From: DATJKD01 sp963728295
Lineage (GTDB): Bacteria; Pseudomonadota; Gammaproteobacteria; Steroidobacterales; Steroidobacteraceae
Reading direction: 5' to 3'
Length of the DNA: 64,000 nt
NCBI GenBank assembly: GCA_963728295.1
Contig: CAVSKB010000011.1
Coordinates: 806,001 to 870,000 of the forward strand
Shown: piece after piece, positions 23,402 to 33,781 of the stretch
How positions within the stretch are numbered: position 1 is the first letter of the stretch
Layout: each line of letters begins with the position of its first letter
The notes under the pieces: model-generated
The model's database searches: none
Told to the model about the DNA's origin: nothing
Seen by the model: only the letters and a program-made list of their open reading frames with translations
Made by a program: the position numbers and the translations under genes

Positions 23402-25144
23402 GGGAACGGCGGATCCTCCGCCGCATCGTCTCACCTGCGGCACTCGAGAGCCTGTCCACGGGTCTGCACCCGGTCCTGCGCCGCGTATATGCGGCGCGCG
23501 GGATCGAGCATGACCACGACCTGGATCTGGGGCTCGCCCATCTGCTGCCCGTGACCACGCTCGGTGGCCTGCCCGCCGCGGTCGAGCTGCTGATCGCCTG
23601 CCATACGCGCCGCGTCGCGCGTCGTCGTGGTCGGCGACTTCGACGCCGACGGCGCGACCAGCACGGCGCTCGTCGTGCGTCAGCTGCGACGGCTTGGGTT
23701 CGAGGACCCGGGCTATGTGGTGCCCGACCGATTCCGGTATGGCTACGGTCTCACCCCGCAGATCGTCCGCGAGGCCGCGAAGCTGCGTCCGGATCTTCTC
23801 ATCACCGTCGACAACGGCATCTCTTCCCTCGAAGGCGTGCGTGAGGCGGCTCGGCTCGGCATCGATGTCCTCGTGACGGATCATCACCTGCCCGGGGCGG
23901 CGCTGCCGGAGGCGACGGCCATCGTCAATCCGAACCTGCGCGAGGAAACCTTCGCGTCGAAGGCGCTGGCAGGCGTGGGCGTGGCGTTCTACGTGATGGC
24001 GGCGCTGACACGGTCGATGATCGAGCGAGGACTCGTGCCCGATCGGGCTGCGGTCAACGCGGCAGACCTTCTCGACCTGGTGGCGCTCGGTACCGTTGCC
24101 GATGTCGTCCCGCTCGATCGCAACAACCGCATCCTCGTTTCCCAGGGCATACGCCGCATCCGCGCCGGTCGCTGCGTACCCGGTCTTCGCGCCTTGCTGG
24201 AAGTGGCCGGTCGCAGTGTCGAGGCAGTTACGGAGCAGGATCTCGCCTTTCAGGCGGGGCCGCGGCTCAACGCCGCCGGGCGGCTCGAGGACATGCGCCT
24301 CGGGATCGAGTGCCTGCTCACCGGCGACGAGACGGAAGCGCGCCGTCATGCGGGCGAGCTTTCCAGGCTCAACACCGAGCGGCGCGAGCTCGAGGCACAG
24401 ATGCAGCGCGAGGCCCTCGGGCAGGTCGACCGTCTGCTCGAACTGCTCGCGGGCGAGCTACCGGCGGGTCTGGCGATCTACGACGCGGCCTGGCACCAGG
24501 GCGTGGTCGGGCTGGTGGCGTCCAAGGTCCGGGAGCGCGTGCATCGCCCGGTGATCGCATTCGCGCCGGGCGAGCCCGGCTGGATCAAGGGGTCGGCACG
24601 GTCTGTCCCCGGCGTGCACGTCCGCGACGTGCTGGACGCCGTGGCAACGACTCATCCGGATCTGCTGGAACGCTTCGGCGGTCACGCGATGGCGGCGGGT
24701 ATGACCCTGCGTGCGGATCGCTTCGACGATTTTCGCCACGCGTTCGCCGCCGAGGTCGAGCGGCGGATCGATCCCGACGAGCTCCGCGGCGAGCTTCACA
24801 CGGACGGCCCGTTGGCGGCCGGCGAATTCTCGCTGGCGATGGGGCGGGCACTGCGCGAAGGCGGACCGTGGGGCGCCGGATTTCCGGAGCCGGTCTTTGA
24901 CGGAAGCTTCGGCGTGCTCGAAAGCCGGATAGTCGCGGATCGTCACCTGAAGCTGCGACTGCGCGCTCCGAGCGGTGAGACGGTCAATGCGATTGCATTT
25001 CGCTACGTCGATGACGAGGCGTCGCTGCCGCGTGCGCAGACCAACGTCGATCTCGTCTACCGGGTCGCCCTGGACGATTACGGCGGGGCGCAGCACCTGC
25101 AGCTCGTCAGCGAGTGGCTCGTACCGGCGACCGAGCGGACCTGA
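23398..25144 (+). CDS. recJ: Single-stranded-DNA-specific exonuclease RecJ (one frame break)
   Basis: 5'-3' exonuclease of the DHH phosphoesterase family, used in recombination and mismatch repair. The N terminus has AALESLSTGLHPVLRRVYAA. A +1 frame break near 23615 separates it from the catalytic core, which resumes at VVGDFDADGATSTALV (motif I). Then follow ITVDNGISS, DHH motif VTDHHLPGAALPEA, LVALGTVADVVPL, and the DHHA1 block FGGHAMAAGMTL. Corrected length 581 residues (577 in E. coli). The ATG at 23398 overlaps the rpfE-like stop. Confidence 0.93.
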
Positions 25145-25239
25145 GGGGAGTGCACCGGGCGTGGCAGCGGCCCCGGTCGCCGTCGTGCCGCGTGCTAGCA
25201 TTACCGGCCTTCCGAGTCGTCGAGCCGTCCTGTCGTCGC

Positions 25240-26335
25240 ATGGAAACGAACCCGCTCCGCCGTTCGCTCACGGACCTCGCGCAGCGCGCCAGCGCGCTCA
25301 GGGGGTACCTTTGACTACGACGGACGCAGCGAGCGTCTCGCGGAAGTCCTGCGGGAGCTCGAGGACCCGGCCATCTGGAGCCATCCGGATCGCGCGCAGG
25401 AGCTTGGTCGCGAGCGCACGCGTCTGGAGGCCGTGGTCGGTACGCTCGACCGGCTGCGCGCCGGTCTGAACGAGGCGGGCGAGCTGCTCGAGCTCGCCGA
25501 AGCGGAAGGCGACCTTGCGGCCGCGCGTTCGGTCGAGGCGGACGTCGGCCGGATCGAAGGCGACATTGAGCGCCTCGAGTTCCAGCGCATGTTCCCGGGC
25601 GAGATGGACTCGCACAACGCCTTCCTCGATATCCAGGCGGGCGCGGGAGGCACCGAAGCGCAGGACTGGGCCCAGATGCTGATGCGGATGTACCTGCGCT
25701 GGGGGGACAAGCAGGGCTTTCGTACCGAGGTCATCGACGTGGGCTCGGGCGAGGTGGCGGGAATCAAGGGCGCTACCATCCGCTTCGAGGGCGAATACGC
25801 ATACGGTTGGCTGCGCACCGAGACGGGAGTGCATCGACTGGTGCGCAAGTCGCCATTCGACTCGAACGCGCGGCGTCACACGTCGTTCGCATCGGTGTTC
25901 GTCTCCCCCGAGATCGACGATGACATCAGTATCGACATCAACCCGGCTGATCTCGAGATGGACGTCTACCGCTCGAGCGGCGCGGGCGGCCAGCACGTCA
26001 ACAAGACCGAGTCCGCGGTGCGGATCCGTCACCTGCCGAGCGGCATCGTCGTCGCCTGCCAGAGCGAGCGCAGCCAGCACAAGAACCGCTCGACCGCGAT
26101 GAAGATGCTGAAGGCGAAGCTCTACGAGCTCGAGGTCAACAAACGCAACGCAGCGGCGAAGGTACTCGAAGACTCGAAATCCGACGTGAGCTGGGGCAAC
26201 CAGATTCGCTCCTATGTCCTCGACCAGTCGCGCATCAAGGACCTGCGAACCGGCGTCGAGGTCGGCAATACCACGGCCGTGCTCGACGGCGACCTTGCGC
26301 AGTTCCTCGAGGCGAGTCTGAAGCAGGGCCTGTAG
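25240..26335 (+). CDS. prfB: Peptide chain release factor 2 with programmed +1 frameshift
   Basis: Release factor recognising UGA and UAA. Translation starts at ATG 25240 and meets an in-frame TGA at 25312-25314 after 24 codons. The sequence AGGGGGTACCTTTGAC at 25300-25315 is the classic RF2 recoding site: an internal Shine-Dalgarno (AGGGGG), then CTT TGA C where the ribosome slips +1 to read GAC. The product is 364 residues joined as 25240..25311 and 25313..26335. The stop-codon recognition tripeptide SPF is in LVRKSPFDSNARRH, and the peptidyl-hydrolysis motif GGQ is in SSGAGGQHVNKTESAV. Autoregulatory: low RF2 favours the slip. lysS follows, as in E. coli. Confidence 0.97.
25300..25315 (+). 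promoter_or_regulatory. prfB programmed +1 recoding site
   Basis: AGGGGG, three bases (TAC), then CTTTGAC: the internal Shine-Dalgarno, slippery CTT codon and UGA followed by C that drive autoregulated +1 frameshifting in RF2. It differs from the E. coli site (AGGGGGTATCTTTGAC) by one synonymous T-to-C change. Unlike the other frame breaks of this window, it is a known functional element. Confidence 0.97.
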
Positions 26336-26355
26336 GCGACCGTGGAAATCAATTC

Positions 26356-27847
<1,492 letters not shown>

Positions 27848-27881
27848 AGAGCGGACCTTCTGATGAGTTCGCTGCCTGGCC

Positions 27882-28722
27882 TCAGACGATATAGGGCAGT
27901 GGCAAGGGCACCGCAGTGTGACCGGTCGCGGTGCGCAGCGGCCGGTCGCGAGCATCGAGGGAAATCACCGCCAGCACCTCGATCCCGCCGGTCGTCCGGG
28001 CGCCCATCAGCACTTCGCCGACTTTCGCGCCGTCGAGGTGCAGCGCGGTAAGCGGCGCCGGGGCTTCGTCGCCGCGGATGGCGTAACGGAACGTGCGTCG
28101 CTTGATGCGGCCGAGATTCTGGGTACGGGCGACAATTTCCTGACCCGTGTAACAGCCCTTTGTGAAGCTGATCGCATCGAGCAGGTCAAGGTTGAGCATC
28201 TGCGGGAATGAAGTGTCCGGTGGTCGCGGGTCCGATCTGCGGCAGACCGGCGACGATATCCGCCACCTGCCACATCTCCTCGGCCTCGGGATCCATCGTG
28301 CCGGCCGCGCGTGGATGCGCGAACGCCGTCCTGCCGTCCGGATAATCGAATGCGATGGGCGTCGAGGCGTCCGCGGCTCGTGCCCCGACGCCAGGTCGAA
28401 GTGCAGTGTGGCCGACACCTGTCACCGACCATCCCTCGAGCACGTCGATACTGACCTTTGCGCGCAGCACGAACTTCCGCAACCGCTCCGCCAGCGTCGC
28501 CGTGAGCGCCACGGGCAGCAACATGTATATCCCGTCGTCGCGACGGGAAAGCCGCAGGATGGCGACTACCCTGCCCTGGGGCGTCGCGTACGTGGCGAGC
28601 TGTGTGCGATCCTCGAGTCGAGCGATGTCGCTGGTCAGCTGGCCCTGCAGGAATGAGTCTGCATCGGGTCCGCTGCAGCGGACCACCGCGAGCGACTGCA
28701 GGTATCGTTCGTCACCGCTCAT
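27882..28722 (-). CDS. ygfZ: Folate-binding iron-sulfur maturation protein YgfZ (one frame break)
   Basis: YgfZ/GcvT-domain protein needed for the activity of some Fe-S enzymes, using tetrahydrofolate. The ATG at 28722 (minus) starts MSGDERYLQSLAVVRCSG; then FLQGQLTSDIARL and QGRVVAILRLSRRDDGIY. A +1 break in the GGG run at 28204-28206 (plus coordinates) separates HFIP from QMLNLDLLDAISFTKGCYTGQ; this last part contains the invariant KGCYxGQE motif with its essential Cys. Corrected length is 279 residues. Transcribed divergently from the SDHAF4-like and sdh genes, whose Fe-S subunit SdhB is a plausible client (inference). Confidence 0.92.
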
Positions 28723-28789
28723 CGATTTTGCCTTGAGTATCAATATGGTGAAGCATCGCTCAATCTGGCAGACTTCTTGGCCGATCGCC

Positions 28790-28978
28790 ATGCAGCCTGC
28801 AAAGTCAGAATCCGCCGAGGGCCGGTCGCCGACCGGGGAGGCTGCACCTGCGACGCCCGCGCAGCCGCAGCCAGCGTGCACCAATGCGCAGGCTCCGCGA
28901 GAGATCGGAGGCCGGCAGGGACCCGATCCTACCCGCTACGGGGACTGGGAGAAGAACGGTCGCTGCATCGATTTTTGA
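28790..28978 (+). CDS. SDHAF4-like (DUF1674) succinate dehydrogenase assembly factor
   Basis: Small protein (62 residues from ATG 28790; an ATG at 28745 would add 15) whose C terminus, GGRQGPDPTRYGDWEKNGR followed by CIDF, is the almost invariant hallmark of DUF1674/SDHAF4. In mitochondria SDHAF4 binds flavinylated SdhA and promotes its joining to SdhB; a similar role here is inference. The N-terminal 40 residues are Ala/Pro/Gln-rich and probably disordered. It lies 73 bases before sdhC on the same strand, exactly where an assembly factor would be expected. It lies in a stretch that would otherwise be a 329-base gap. Confidence 0.88.
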   Translation: MQPAKSESAEGRSPTGEAAPATPAQPQPACTNAQAPREIGGRQGPDPTRYGDWEKNGRCIDF

Positions 28979-28996
28979 CGGCGCTTCGGGATCGCG

Positions 28997-29018
28997 CGCG
29001 TCGGTCGGCGCCGACGCG
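28997..29018. repeat. Perfect 8-bp inverted repeat before sdhC
   Basis: Arms CGCGTCGG and CCGACGCG with a 6-base loop, between the SDHAF4-like stop and the sdhC ATG. No T-run follows in either direction, so a terminator is unlikely. It could attenuate transcription or stabilise the sdhC leader. In a GC-rich sequence it could also be chance. Confidence 0.3.
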
Positions 29019-29051
29019 GGGGCCCTGGCCGCATTGAAGAGGTACGCACGA

Positions 29052-29447
29052 ATGCCGCGAAATGAGCGGCCGCTGTCACCGTTCATGCAGTATCGATGGC
29101 TGTACTCGAACACGCTGTCGATCCTGCACCGCCTCACCGGCATACTGTTGAGCGCGGGTTTCCTGCTGCTCGTCTACTGGCTGGTGGCGGCCGCGCGCGG
29201 GCCCGAGTCCTACGAGCACGCGCTCTCGTACCTGGCGTCGATCCCGATGCAGGTCGTGCTCGCCGGCGTGCTGTGGAGCTGGTGCTATCATTTCCTGAAC
29301 GGCATCCGGCATCTGTGCTGGGATGCAGGCGTCGGTTTCGAGCGCGGCGTCGCGCGCGCAAGCGGCTGGGCCGTGGCCATCGCCTCACTCGTCCTCGCGG
29401 CGCTGCTATGGCTCGTGTTGCGCAGCGGCCCCGGAGGCGCGGTATGA
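29052..29447 (+). CDS. sdhC: Succinate dehydrogenase cytochrome b556 subunit SdhC
   Basis: Membrane anchor of complex II carrying heme b and part of the quinone site. 131 residues. The family N-terminal motif is RPLSPFMQYRWLYSNTLSIL followed by HRLTG; its Ser and Arg line the quinone pocket in homologues. Three membrane spans lie near residues 31-51, 68-86 and 107-125. The heme-ligand His is in WCYHFLNGIRHLCWD. The ATG at 29052 is the only in-frame start close to the conserved block. ATGA overlap with sdhD. Confidence 0.94.
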   Translation: MPRNERPLSPFMQYRWLYSNTLSILHRLTGILLSAGFLLLVYWLVAAARGPESYEHALSYLASIPMQVVLAGVLWSWCYHFLNGIRHLCWDAGVGFERGVARASGWAVAIASLVLAALLWLVLRSGPGGAV

Positions 29448-29830
29448 GCCTCGAGAGCCCGCTCAGGCGGGTGCTGGGTCTCGGCGCGGCGAAAGAGGGC
29501 TCCCGGCACTGGTACGCCCAGCGACTGAGCGCGATCTCGGTCGCGATCCTCGGTATCTGGTTTTTCATCGCACTGGCGGGGCTCGACGGTGTGGATCTGG
29601 ACCGCGTGCGGGCGTGGCTCAGCGCGCCGCTCGCCGCGACGCTTCTGCTGCTTCTGATTGGCACGCTGGCCTGGCACACGATTCTCGGGCTGCAAGTGGT
29701 GATCGAGGACTATGTGGGCTCCAGGGGTCTGCGGCTTGGGCTCCTGATCGGGATGAAATTCGCGTTCGTGCTTGCGGCTACGGCCGGCGCGTTCGCCGTT
29801 CTACGGCTCGCGGTCGGAGTGCCGGCATGA
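29444..29830 (+). CDS. sdhD: Succinate dehydrogenase membrane anchor SdhD
   Basis: Second membrane anchor of complex II. 128 residues with three predicted membrane spans (about 28-48, 58-78 and 98-122). The conserved RHWYAQRLSAISVAILG start and the heme/quinone-region block WHTILGLQVVIEDYV are present; the latter holds the His and the Asp-Tyr pair typical of SdhD. Overlaps sdhC by 4 bases and sdhA by 4 bases, so the whole sdhCDA set is translationally coupled. Confidence 0.94.
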   Translation: MSLESPLRRVLGLGAAKEGSRHWYAQRLSAISVAILGIWFFIALAGLDGVDLDRVRAWLSAPLAATLLLLLIGTLAWHTILGLQVVIEDYVGSRGLRLGLLIGMKFAFVLAATAGAFAVLRLAVGVPA

Positions 29831-31611
29831 GCGGCACGATCTTCATCGACCACAGCTACGACGTCGTGGTCGTCGGCGCAGGCGGGGCGGGGCTCCGCGC
29901 GACTTTCGGGCTCGCGCAGGCGGGCCTGTCGACGGCGTGCATCAGCAAGGTGTTCCCGACGCGCAGCCACACCGTGGCGGCGCAGGGCGGCATCAGCGCG
30001 GCGCTCGGCAACATGGGCGAGGACGACTGGCGCTTTCATTTCTACGACACGGTCAAGGGCTCCGACTGGCTGGGCGACCAGGACGCGATCGAGTTCATGT
30101 GCAGGGAAGGACCGTCAGCCGTGATCGAGCTCGAGCACTACGGCGTGCCGTTCTCGCGCACCGAGGACGGCCGCATCTACCAGCGGCCGTTCGGCGGCAT
30201 GACGACGCACTACGGCAAGGGCACCGCGCAACGAACCTGCGCGGCCGCCGACCGCACCGGGCATGCGATGCTGCACACGCTCTATCAGCAGTCGCTCAGG
30301 CACGAGGCGCGGTTTTTCGTCGAGTACTTCGCGATCGACCTGATCATGCAGGATGGCGCCTGCCGCGGGGTCGTCGCGCTCGACATGTCCGACGGCTTGC
30401 TGCACCGTTTCCGCGCGCAAACGACGATCCTCGCAACCGGCGGCTACGGCCGTGCGTATTTCACCTGCACCTCGGCACACACCTGTACCGGCGACGGCAG
30501 CGGCATGGTGCTGCGCGCCGGGCTGCCGTTGCAGGACATGGAGTTCGTTCAGTTTCATCCGACCGGGATATACGGCGCGGGCTGCCTGATCACCGAGGGC
30601 GCGCGCGGCGAAGGCGGCTACCTCACGAACTCGGCCGGCGAGCGATTCATGGAGCGCTATGCTCCGAATGCGAAGGATCTCGCCTCGCGCGACGTCGTGT
30701 CCCGGGCGATGACGATCGAGATCAACGAGGGCCGCGGCGTGGGCCCGCATCGGGACCACATCCACCTGCACCTCGAGCACCTGGGCCACGAGGTCATCAA
30801 GGAGCGGCTGCCGGGGATCGCCGAAACCGCGCGCATCTTCGCCGGTGTCGACGTGACCCGTGAGCCGATTCCCGTACTGCCGACCGTGCACTACAACATG
30901 GGCGGCATCCCCTGCAACGTGCACGGCGAGGTCGTGACGCTCGTCGACGGCCGGCCGGATTCCGTCGTGCCCGGTCTGATGGCGGTGGGGGAGGCGGCCT
31001 GCGTGTCGGTACATGGCGCAAACCGGCTCGGTTCGAATTCGCTGCTCGACCTGGTGGTATTCGGACGCGAGGCCGCGCGGCGCTGCGGGGAGACGGTGGT
31101 GGCGGGCGCCGCGCAGCGACCATTGCCCGCCGGCGCGGGGGATTTCGCGGTCGATCGGCTCGAGCGCTTCCGCAACGCGCGCGGATCGCGGCGTACCGCC
31201 GACATCAGGCTCGAGATGCAACGAACGATGCAGGGGCACGCCGCCGTGTTCCGCACCGGCGAGTCCCTGGCCGAAGGCATGCGAAAGCTCGGCCAGGTCC
31301 GCGCATCGTTCGAGGACGTGCAGGTGTCCGATCGCGGCCTGATCTGGAACACGGATCTGATCGAGACGCTCGAGCTCGACAATCTGCTCGGCCAGGCGAT
31401 GGCGACCATCCATTCCGCGGCCAATCGCCGCGAGAGCCGCGGCGCACATGCTCGCGACGACCACCCGGATCGGGACGATCGCGAATGGCTCAAGCACACG
31501 CTGGCGTGGGTGAGCCCGGACGGACAGGTCGGGTTCGATTACAGGCCGGTGCACCTGAATACCCTGACGACCGACGTCGAGCCGATTGCGCCGAAGGCCC
31601 GCACCTACTGA
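29827..31611 (+). CDS. sdhA: Succinate dehydrogenase flavoprotein subunit SdhA
   Basis: Catalytic FAD subunit oxidising succinate to fumarate. 594 residues. The dinucleotide-binding motif is DVVVVGAGGAGLRATFGLAQ, and the covalent FAD-attachment His lies in TRSHTVAAQGGISAALGN. Active-site blocks follow: QFHPTGIYGAGCLITEGARG, the Arg-rich region ASRDVVSRAM, and HYNMGGIPCN. HGANRLGSNSLLDLVVFGR is near the capping domain end. The C terminus (PIAPKARTY) is the usual one. The ATG at 29827 overlaps the sdhD stop. Two flavinylation/assembly factors (SDHAF4-like and SdhE) flank the operon. Confidence 0.97.
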   Translation: MSGTIFIDHSYDVVVVGAGGAGLRATFGLAQAGLSTACISKVFPTRSHTVAAQGGISAALGNMGEDDWRFHFYDTVKGSDWLGDQDAIEFMCREGPSAVIELEHYGVPFSRTEDGRIYQRPFGGMTTHYGKGTAQRTCAAADRTGHAMLHTLYQQSLRHEARFFVEYFAIDLIMQDGACRGVVALDMSDGLLHRFRAQTTILATGGYGRAYFTCTSAHTCTGDGSGMVLRAGLPLQDMEFVQFHPTGIYGAGCLITEGARGEGGYLTNSAGERFMERYAPNAKDLASRDVVSRAMTIEINEGRGVGPHRDHIHLHLEHLGHEVIKERLPGIAETARIFAGVDVTREPIPVLPTVHYNMGGIPCNVHGEVVTLVDGRPDSVVPGLMAVGEAACVSVHGANRLGSNSLLDLVVFGREAARRCGETVVAGAAQRPLPAGAGDFAVDRLERFRNARGSRRTADIRLEMQRTMQGHAAVFRTGESLAEGMRKLGQVRASFEDVQVSDRGLIWNTDLIETLELDNLLGQAMATIHSAANRRESRGAHARDDHPDRDDREWLKHTLAWVSPDGQVGFDYRPVHLNTLTTDVEPIAPKARTY

Positions 31612-31635
31612 CCGCACACCGAGGACCACGCGTCG

Positions 31636-32418
31636 ATGCCACAGTTCCGACTTCCCCAGAATTCGCGGATCCGACCGGGTCTCGCGCATGCGGCGCCTGC
31701 CGGCGCCACGCGCGTGCGCACGTTCCGGATCTACCGCTTCGATCCGGAAGCCGGCGGAAACCCGCGCATCGACAGCTTTGGCGTCGACCTCGACCGCTGC
31801 GGGCCGATGGTCCTGGACGCGCTTATCAAGATCAAGAACGAGGTCGATCCCACGCTCACGTTCCGCCGGTCCTGCCGCGAGGGCATCTGCGGCTCCTGCG
31901 CGATGAACATCGACGGTGTCAATGACCTCGCCTGCACGAAGTCGATTGCCGGGGTCAGCGGCGACGTTCGGGTGTACCCGCTGCCGCACATGCCGGTCAT
32001 CAAGGACCTGGTGCCGGATCTCAGCAATTTCTACGCGCAGTACGCCTCTGTGAAACCATGGCTGCAGACCCGCACGCCGGCGCCGCCGGACCGCGAGCGC
32101 CTGCAGTCCAAGGAGGACCAGGAGAAGATCGACCGGCCCTCGGCATGCATCCTGTGCGCATGCTGCTCGACCGCCTGTCCGTCGTACTGGTGGAACAGCG
32201 ATCGCTACCTGGGGCCGGCGGCGTTGCTCGCGGCGTACCGCTGGATCATCGACACTCGCGACGAGGCGACCGGTGAGCGTCTCGACGAGCTCGAGGATCC
32301 GTACCGCCTCTACCGCTGCCACACGATCATGAACTGCACCGAAGCCTGCCCGAAGGACCTCAATCCCGCCCGGGCGATCGCCGAGATCAAGAAGCTGATC
32401 GTCGAAAGGCAGCATTGA
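31636..32418 (+). CDS. sdhB: Succinate dehydrogenase iron-sulfur subunit SdhB
   Basis: Electron-transfer subunit with three Fe-S clusters. 260 residues, slightly longer than E. coli (238) because of an N-terminal extension of about 30 residues. Ferredoxin-type [2Fe-2S] site: SCREGICGSCAMNIDG. The [4Fe-4S]/[3Fe-4S] Cys groups are ACILCACCSTACPSYWW and CHTIMNCTEACPKDLNP. The quinone-site Trp lies in SYWWNSDRY. 24 bases after sdhA and 3 bases before sdhE. Confidence 0.96.
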   Translation: MPQFRLPQNSRIRPGLAHAAPAGATRVRTFRIYRFDPEAGGNPRIDSFGVDLDRCGPMVLDALIKIKNEVDPTLTFRRSCREGICGSCAMNIDGVNDLACTKSIAGVSGDVRVYPLPHMPVIKDLVPDLSNFYAQYASVKPWLQTRTPAPPDRERLQSKEDQEKIDRPSACILCACCSTACPSYWWNSDRYLGPAALLAAYRWIIDTRDEATGERLDELEDPYRLYRCHTIMNCTEACPKDLNPARAIAEIKKLIVERQH

Positions 32419-32421
32419 CCA

Positions 32422-32676
32422 ATGGACGTGGATCGCGAGCTGTCCCGCCTGCGCTGGCGATGTCGGCGTGGCATGCGCGAGCTCGACGAGCTGCTGCTGC
32501 GCTACGTGGAGCGCCGCCTGCCCCAAGCTGGCCCCGGCGAACGTGACGCATTCGCATGCTTACTCGATCTGCCGGATCCGGAGCTCTTCGGGTATCTTGC
32601 CGGGCGCCGGCCGCGCGCCGCGGCGGACCCGATGATCGAGAATGTCGTCGCCCGGATACGCAGCAGTGAGCCTTGA
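32422..32676 (+). CDS. sdhE: FAD assembly factor SdhE
   Basis: 84-residue helical protein (SDHAF2/Sdh5 family) that promotes covalent flavinylation of SdhA. The signature RxGxxE-type motif is present as RRGMRELDELLLRYVE, followed by FACLLDLPDPELFGYL. Immediately downstream of sdhB, which supports the role directly. The same gene is known as cptB, paired with cptA/ygfX, in E. coli. The last bases overlap the GTG start of the ygfX-like gene. Confidence 0.93.
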   Translation: MDVDRELSRLRWRCRRGMRELDELLLRYVERRLPQAGPGERDAFACLLDLPDPELFGYLAGRRPRAAADPMIENVVARIRSSEP

Positions 32677-33089
32677 CCTGCCTCGAGTCACGCTGGCCGA
32701 GGCTGCCGCGGCGGCCCTGTGTCTGCTTTGCGCCGTCACGACCGAAGCGGTGCTCGGCCGCTATCCCTCGGCACCATCCGGCGTGGGACGTGCTCGTGGG
32801 TGGGCTCGCCGCGCTCTGGCTCTATCTGGACTCAGTCCGCCCCGCTCGCGCATTGCGTAGGGTAGTCTGGCTGCCGGACGATACCTGGCGGCTCGAATTT
32901 CGCGACGGGAGCGTGGTCGCTGCCGGCCTCGGGGCGGGCACGCGGGTGCTTGGGGGCTCGCTGGTCCTGCAGTGGCGGGTGTCCGACCGGTCATATGCGC
33001 GCTGGCTCACCCTGTGGGACGTCGATGACCGTCAGCTCAGGATAGTGGCCGTGCGGCTTGCATGCGCCGCCCGTCTGCGGATCTGCTGA
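32666..33089 (+). CDS. YgfX/CptA-like membrane protein (one frame break)
   Basis: Probable YgfX-family protein (PF07254), about 140 residues. The start is a GTG at 32666, overlapping sdhE by 11 bases. The first part has a hydrophobic segment (LAEAAAAALCLLCAVTTEAVL). A +1 break near 32775 leads to a second hydrophobic stretch (WDVLVGGLAALWLYLDSV) and a soluble C-terminal domain with WLPDDTWRLEFRDG, GGSLVLQWR and LRIVAVRL, the pattern of this family. In E. coli the sdhE-ygfX pair has been described as a toxin-antitoxin system (CptAB). Here the call rests on position and a loose sequence pattern. Confidence 0.62.
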
Positions 33090-33128
33090 GGCCGGCGGGT
33101 CCGGTTTCCAGTCGATGGTTCCGATGCC

Positions 33129-33155
33129 GAACTTTCCCCCCTCCGAAGGGTCTAT
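33129..33155 (+). promoter_or_regulatory. Sigma-E-like motif at the rpoE start
   Basis: GAACTT at 33129-33134, a 16-base spacer, then TCTAT at 33151-33155: close to the sigma-E consensus (-35 GGAACTT, -10 TCTAA-like). It fits an autoregulated rpoE promoter but overlaps the likely ATG at 33154, so a transcript from it would start inside the gene. Either the match is chance or the true rpoE start is elsewhere. Confidence 0.25.
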
Positions 33156-33771
33156 GGAGTCGCACGAGACGCAGGACGCGATCGACCGGCAGGGCTCCGG
33201 TGTCGAGCAGAGCGATCTGGAGCTCGTGCGGCGGGCGCAACGGGGCGAGCGGGGGGCGTTCGACCTGCTGGTGCTCAGGTATCAGCACAAGGTCGTCAAA
33301 CTGGTGGCACGACTGCTCCGTGATCCGACTGAAGCCGAGGACGTGGCACAGGAATCCTTCGTCAAGGCCTACCGTGCGCTCGGTTCCTTCCGGGGCGACA
33401 GCGCGTTCTACACCTGGATGTACCGCATCGCTGTCAATACCGCGCGCAATGCGATGGCGTCGCGTCAGCGTCGGCCGATCGAGTACGAGGGCGGCTTGAG
33501 CGACGGAGAGCAGTCGGTAATGGAATCCCGCCTGCGGCACACGGATACGCCGGAGGCATCGGTGCTGTCCGAGGAGATCCGCGCGACGGTCAATCGCGCG
33601 GTCGAGCAGCTACCGGAGGATCTGCGCACGGCGATCATCCTCCGCGAAGTGGAAGGCCTGAGCTACGAGGAAATCGCCGAGGCCATGGAGTGTCCGGTAG
33701 GCACCGTTCGTTCGCGAATTTTCCGGGCCCGCGAGGCTATCGACCGAAGCCTGAAGCCCTTGCTGGACTGA
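33154..33771 (+). CDS. rpoE: RNA polymerase sigma-E factor RpoE
   Basis: ECF sigma factor of envelope stress. 205 residues from ATG 33154; ATGs at 33115 and 33124 are in frame and would add an N-terminal tail. Region 2 contains FDLLVLRYQHKVVKLVARLL, DVAQESFVKAYRALGSFRGD and FYTWMYRIAVNTARN (the -10 binding WLYRIAVN-type motif). Region 4 contains LPEDLRTAIILREVEGLSYEE and the helix-turn-helix CPVGTVRSRIFRAREAI. Followed 10 bases later by its anti-sigma factor gene rseA. The N-terminal start is the least certain point. Confidence 0.95.
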   Translation: MESHETQDAIDRQGSGVEQSDLELVRRAQRGERGAFDLLVLRYQHKVVKLVARLLRDPTEAEDVAQESFVKAYRALGSFRGDSAFYTWMYRIAVNTARNAMASRQRRPIEYEGGLSDGEQSVMESRLRHTDTPEASVLSEEIRATVNRAVEQLPEDLRTAIILREVEGLSYEEIAEAMECPVGTVRSRIFRAREAIDRSLKPLLD

Positions 33772-33781
33772 GCACACTCCA

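Noticed and set aside
25312..25314. In-frame TGA in prfB as another sequencing error
   Set aside because: The full RF2 recoding signal surrounds it, so it is a known regulatory stop.
30115..32526. 803-residue minus-strand open frame across sdhA-sdhB-sdhE
   Set aside because: Shadow of the sdh operon; no domain or ribosome-binding signal.
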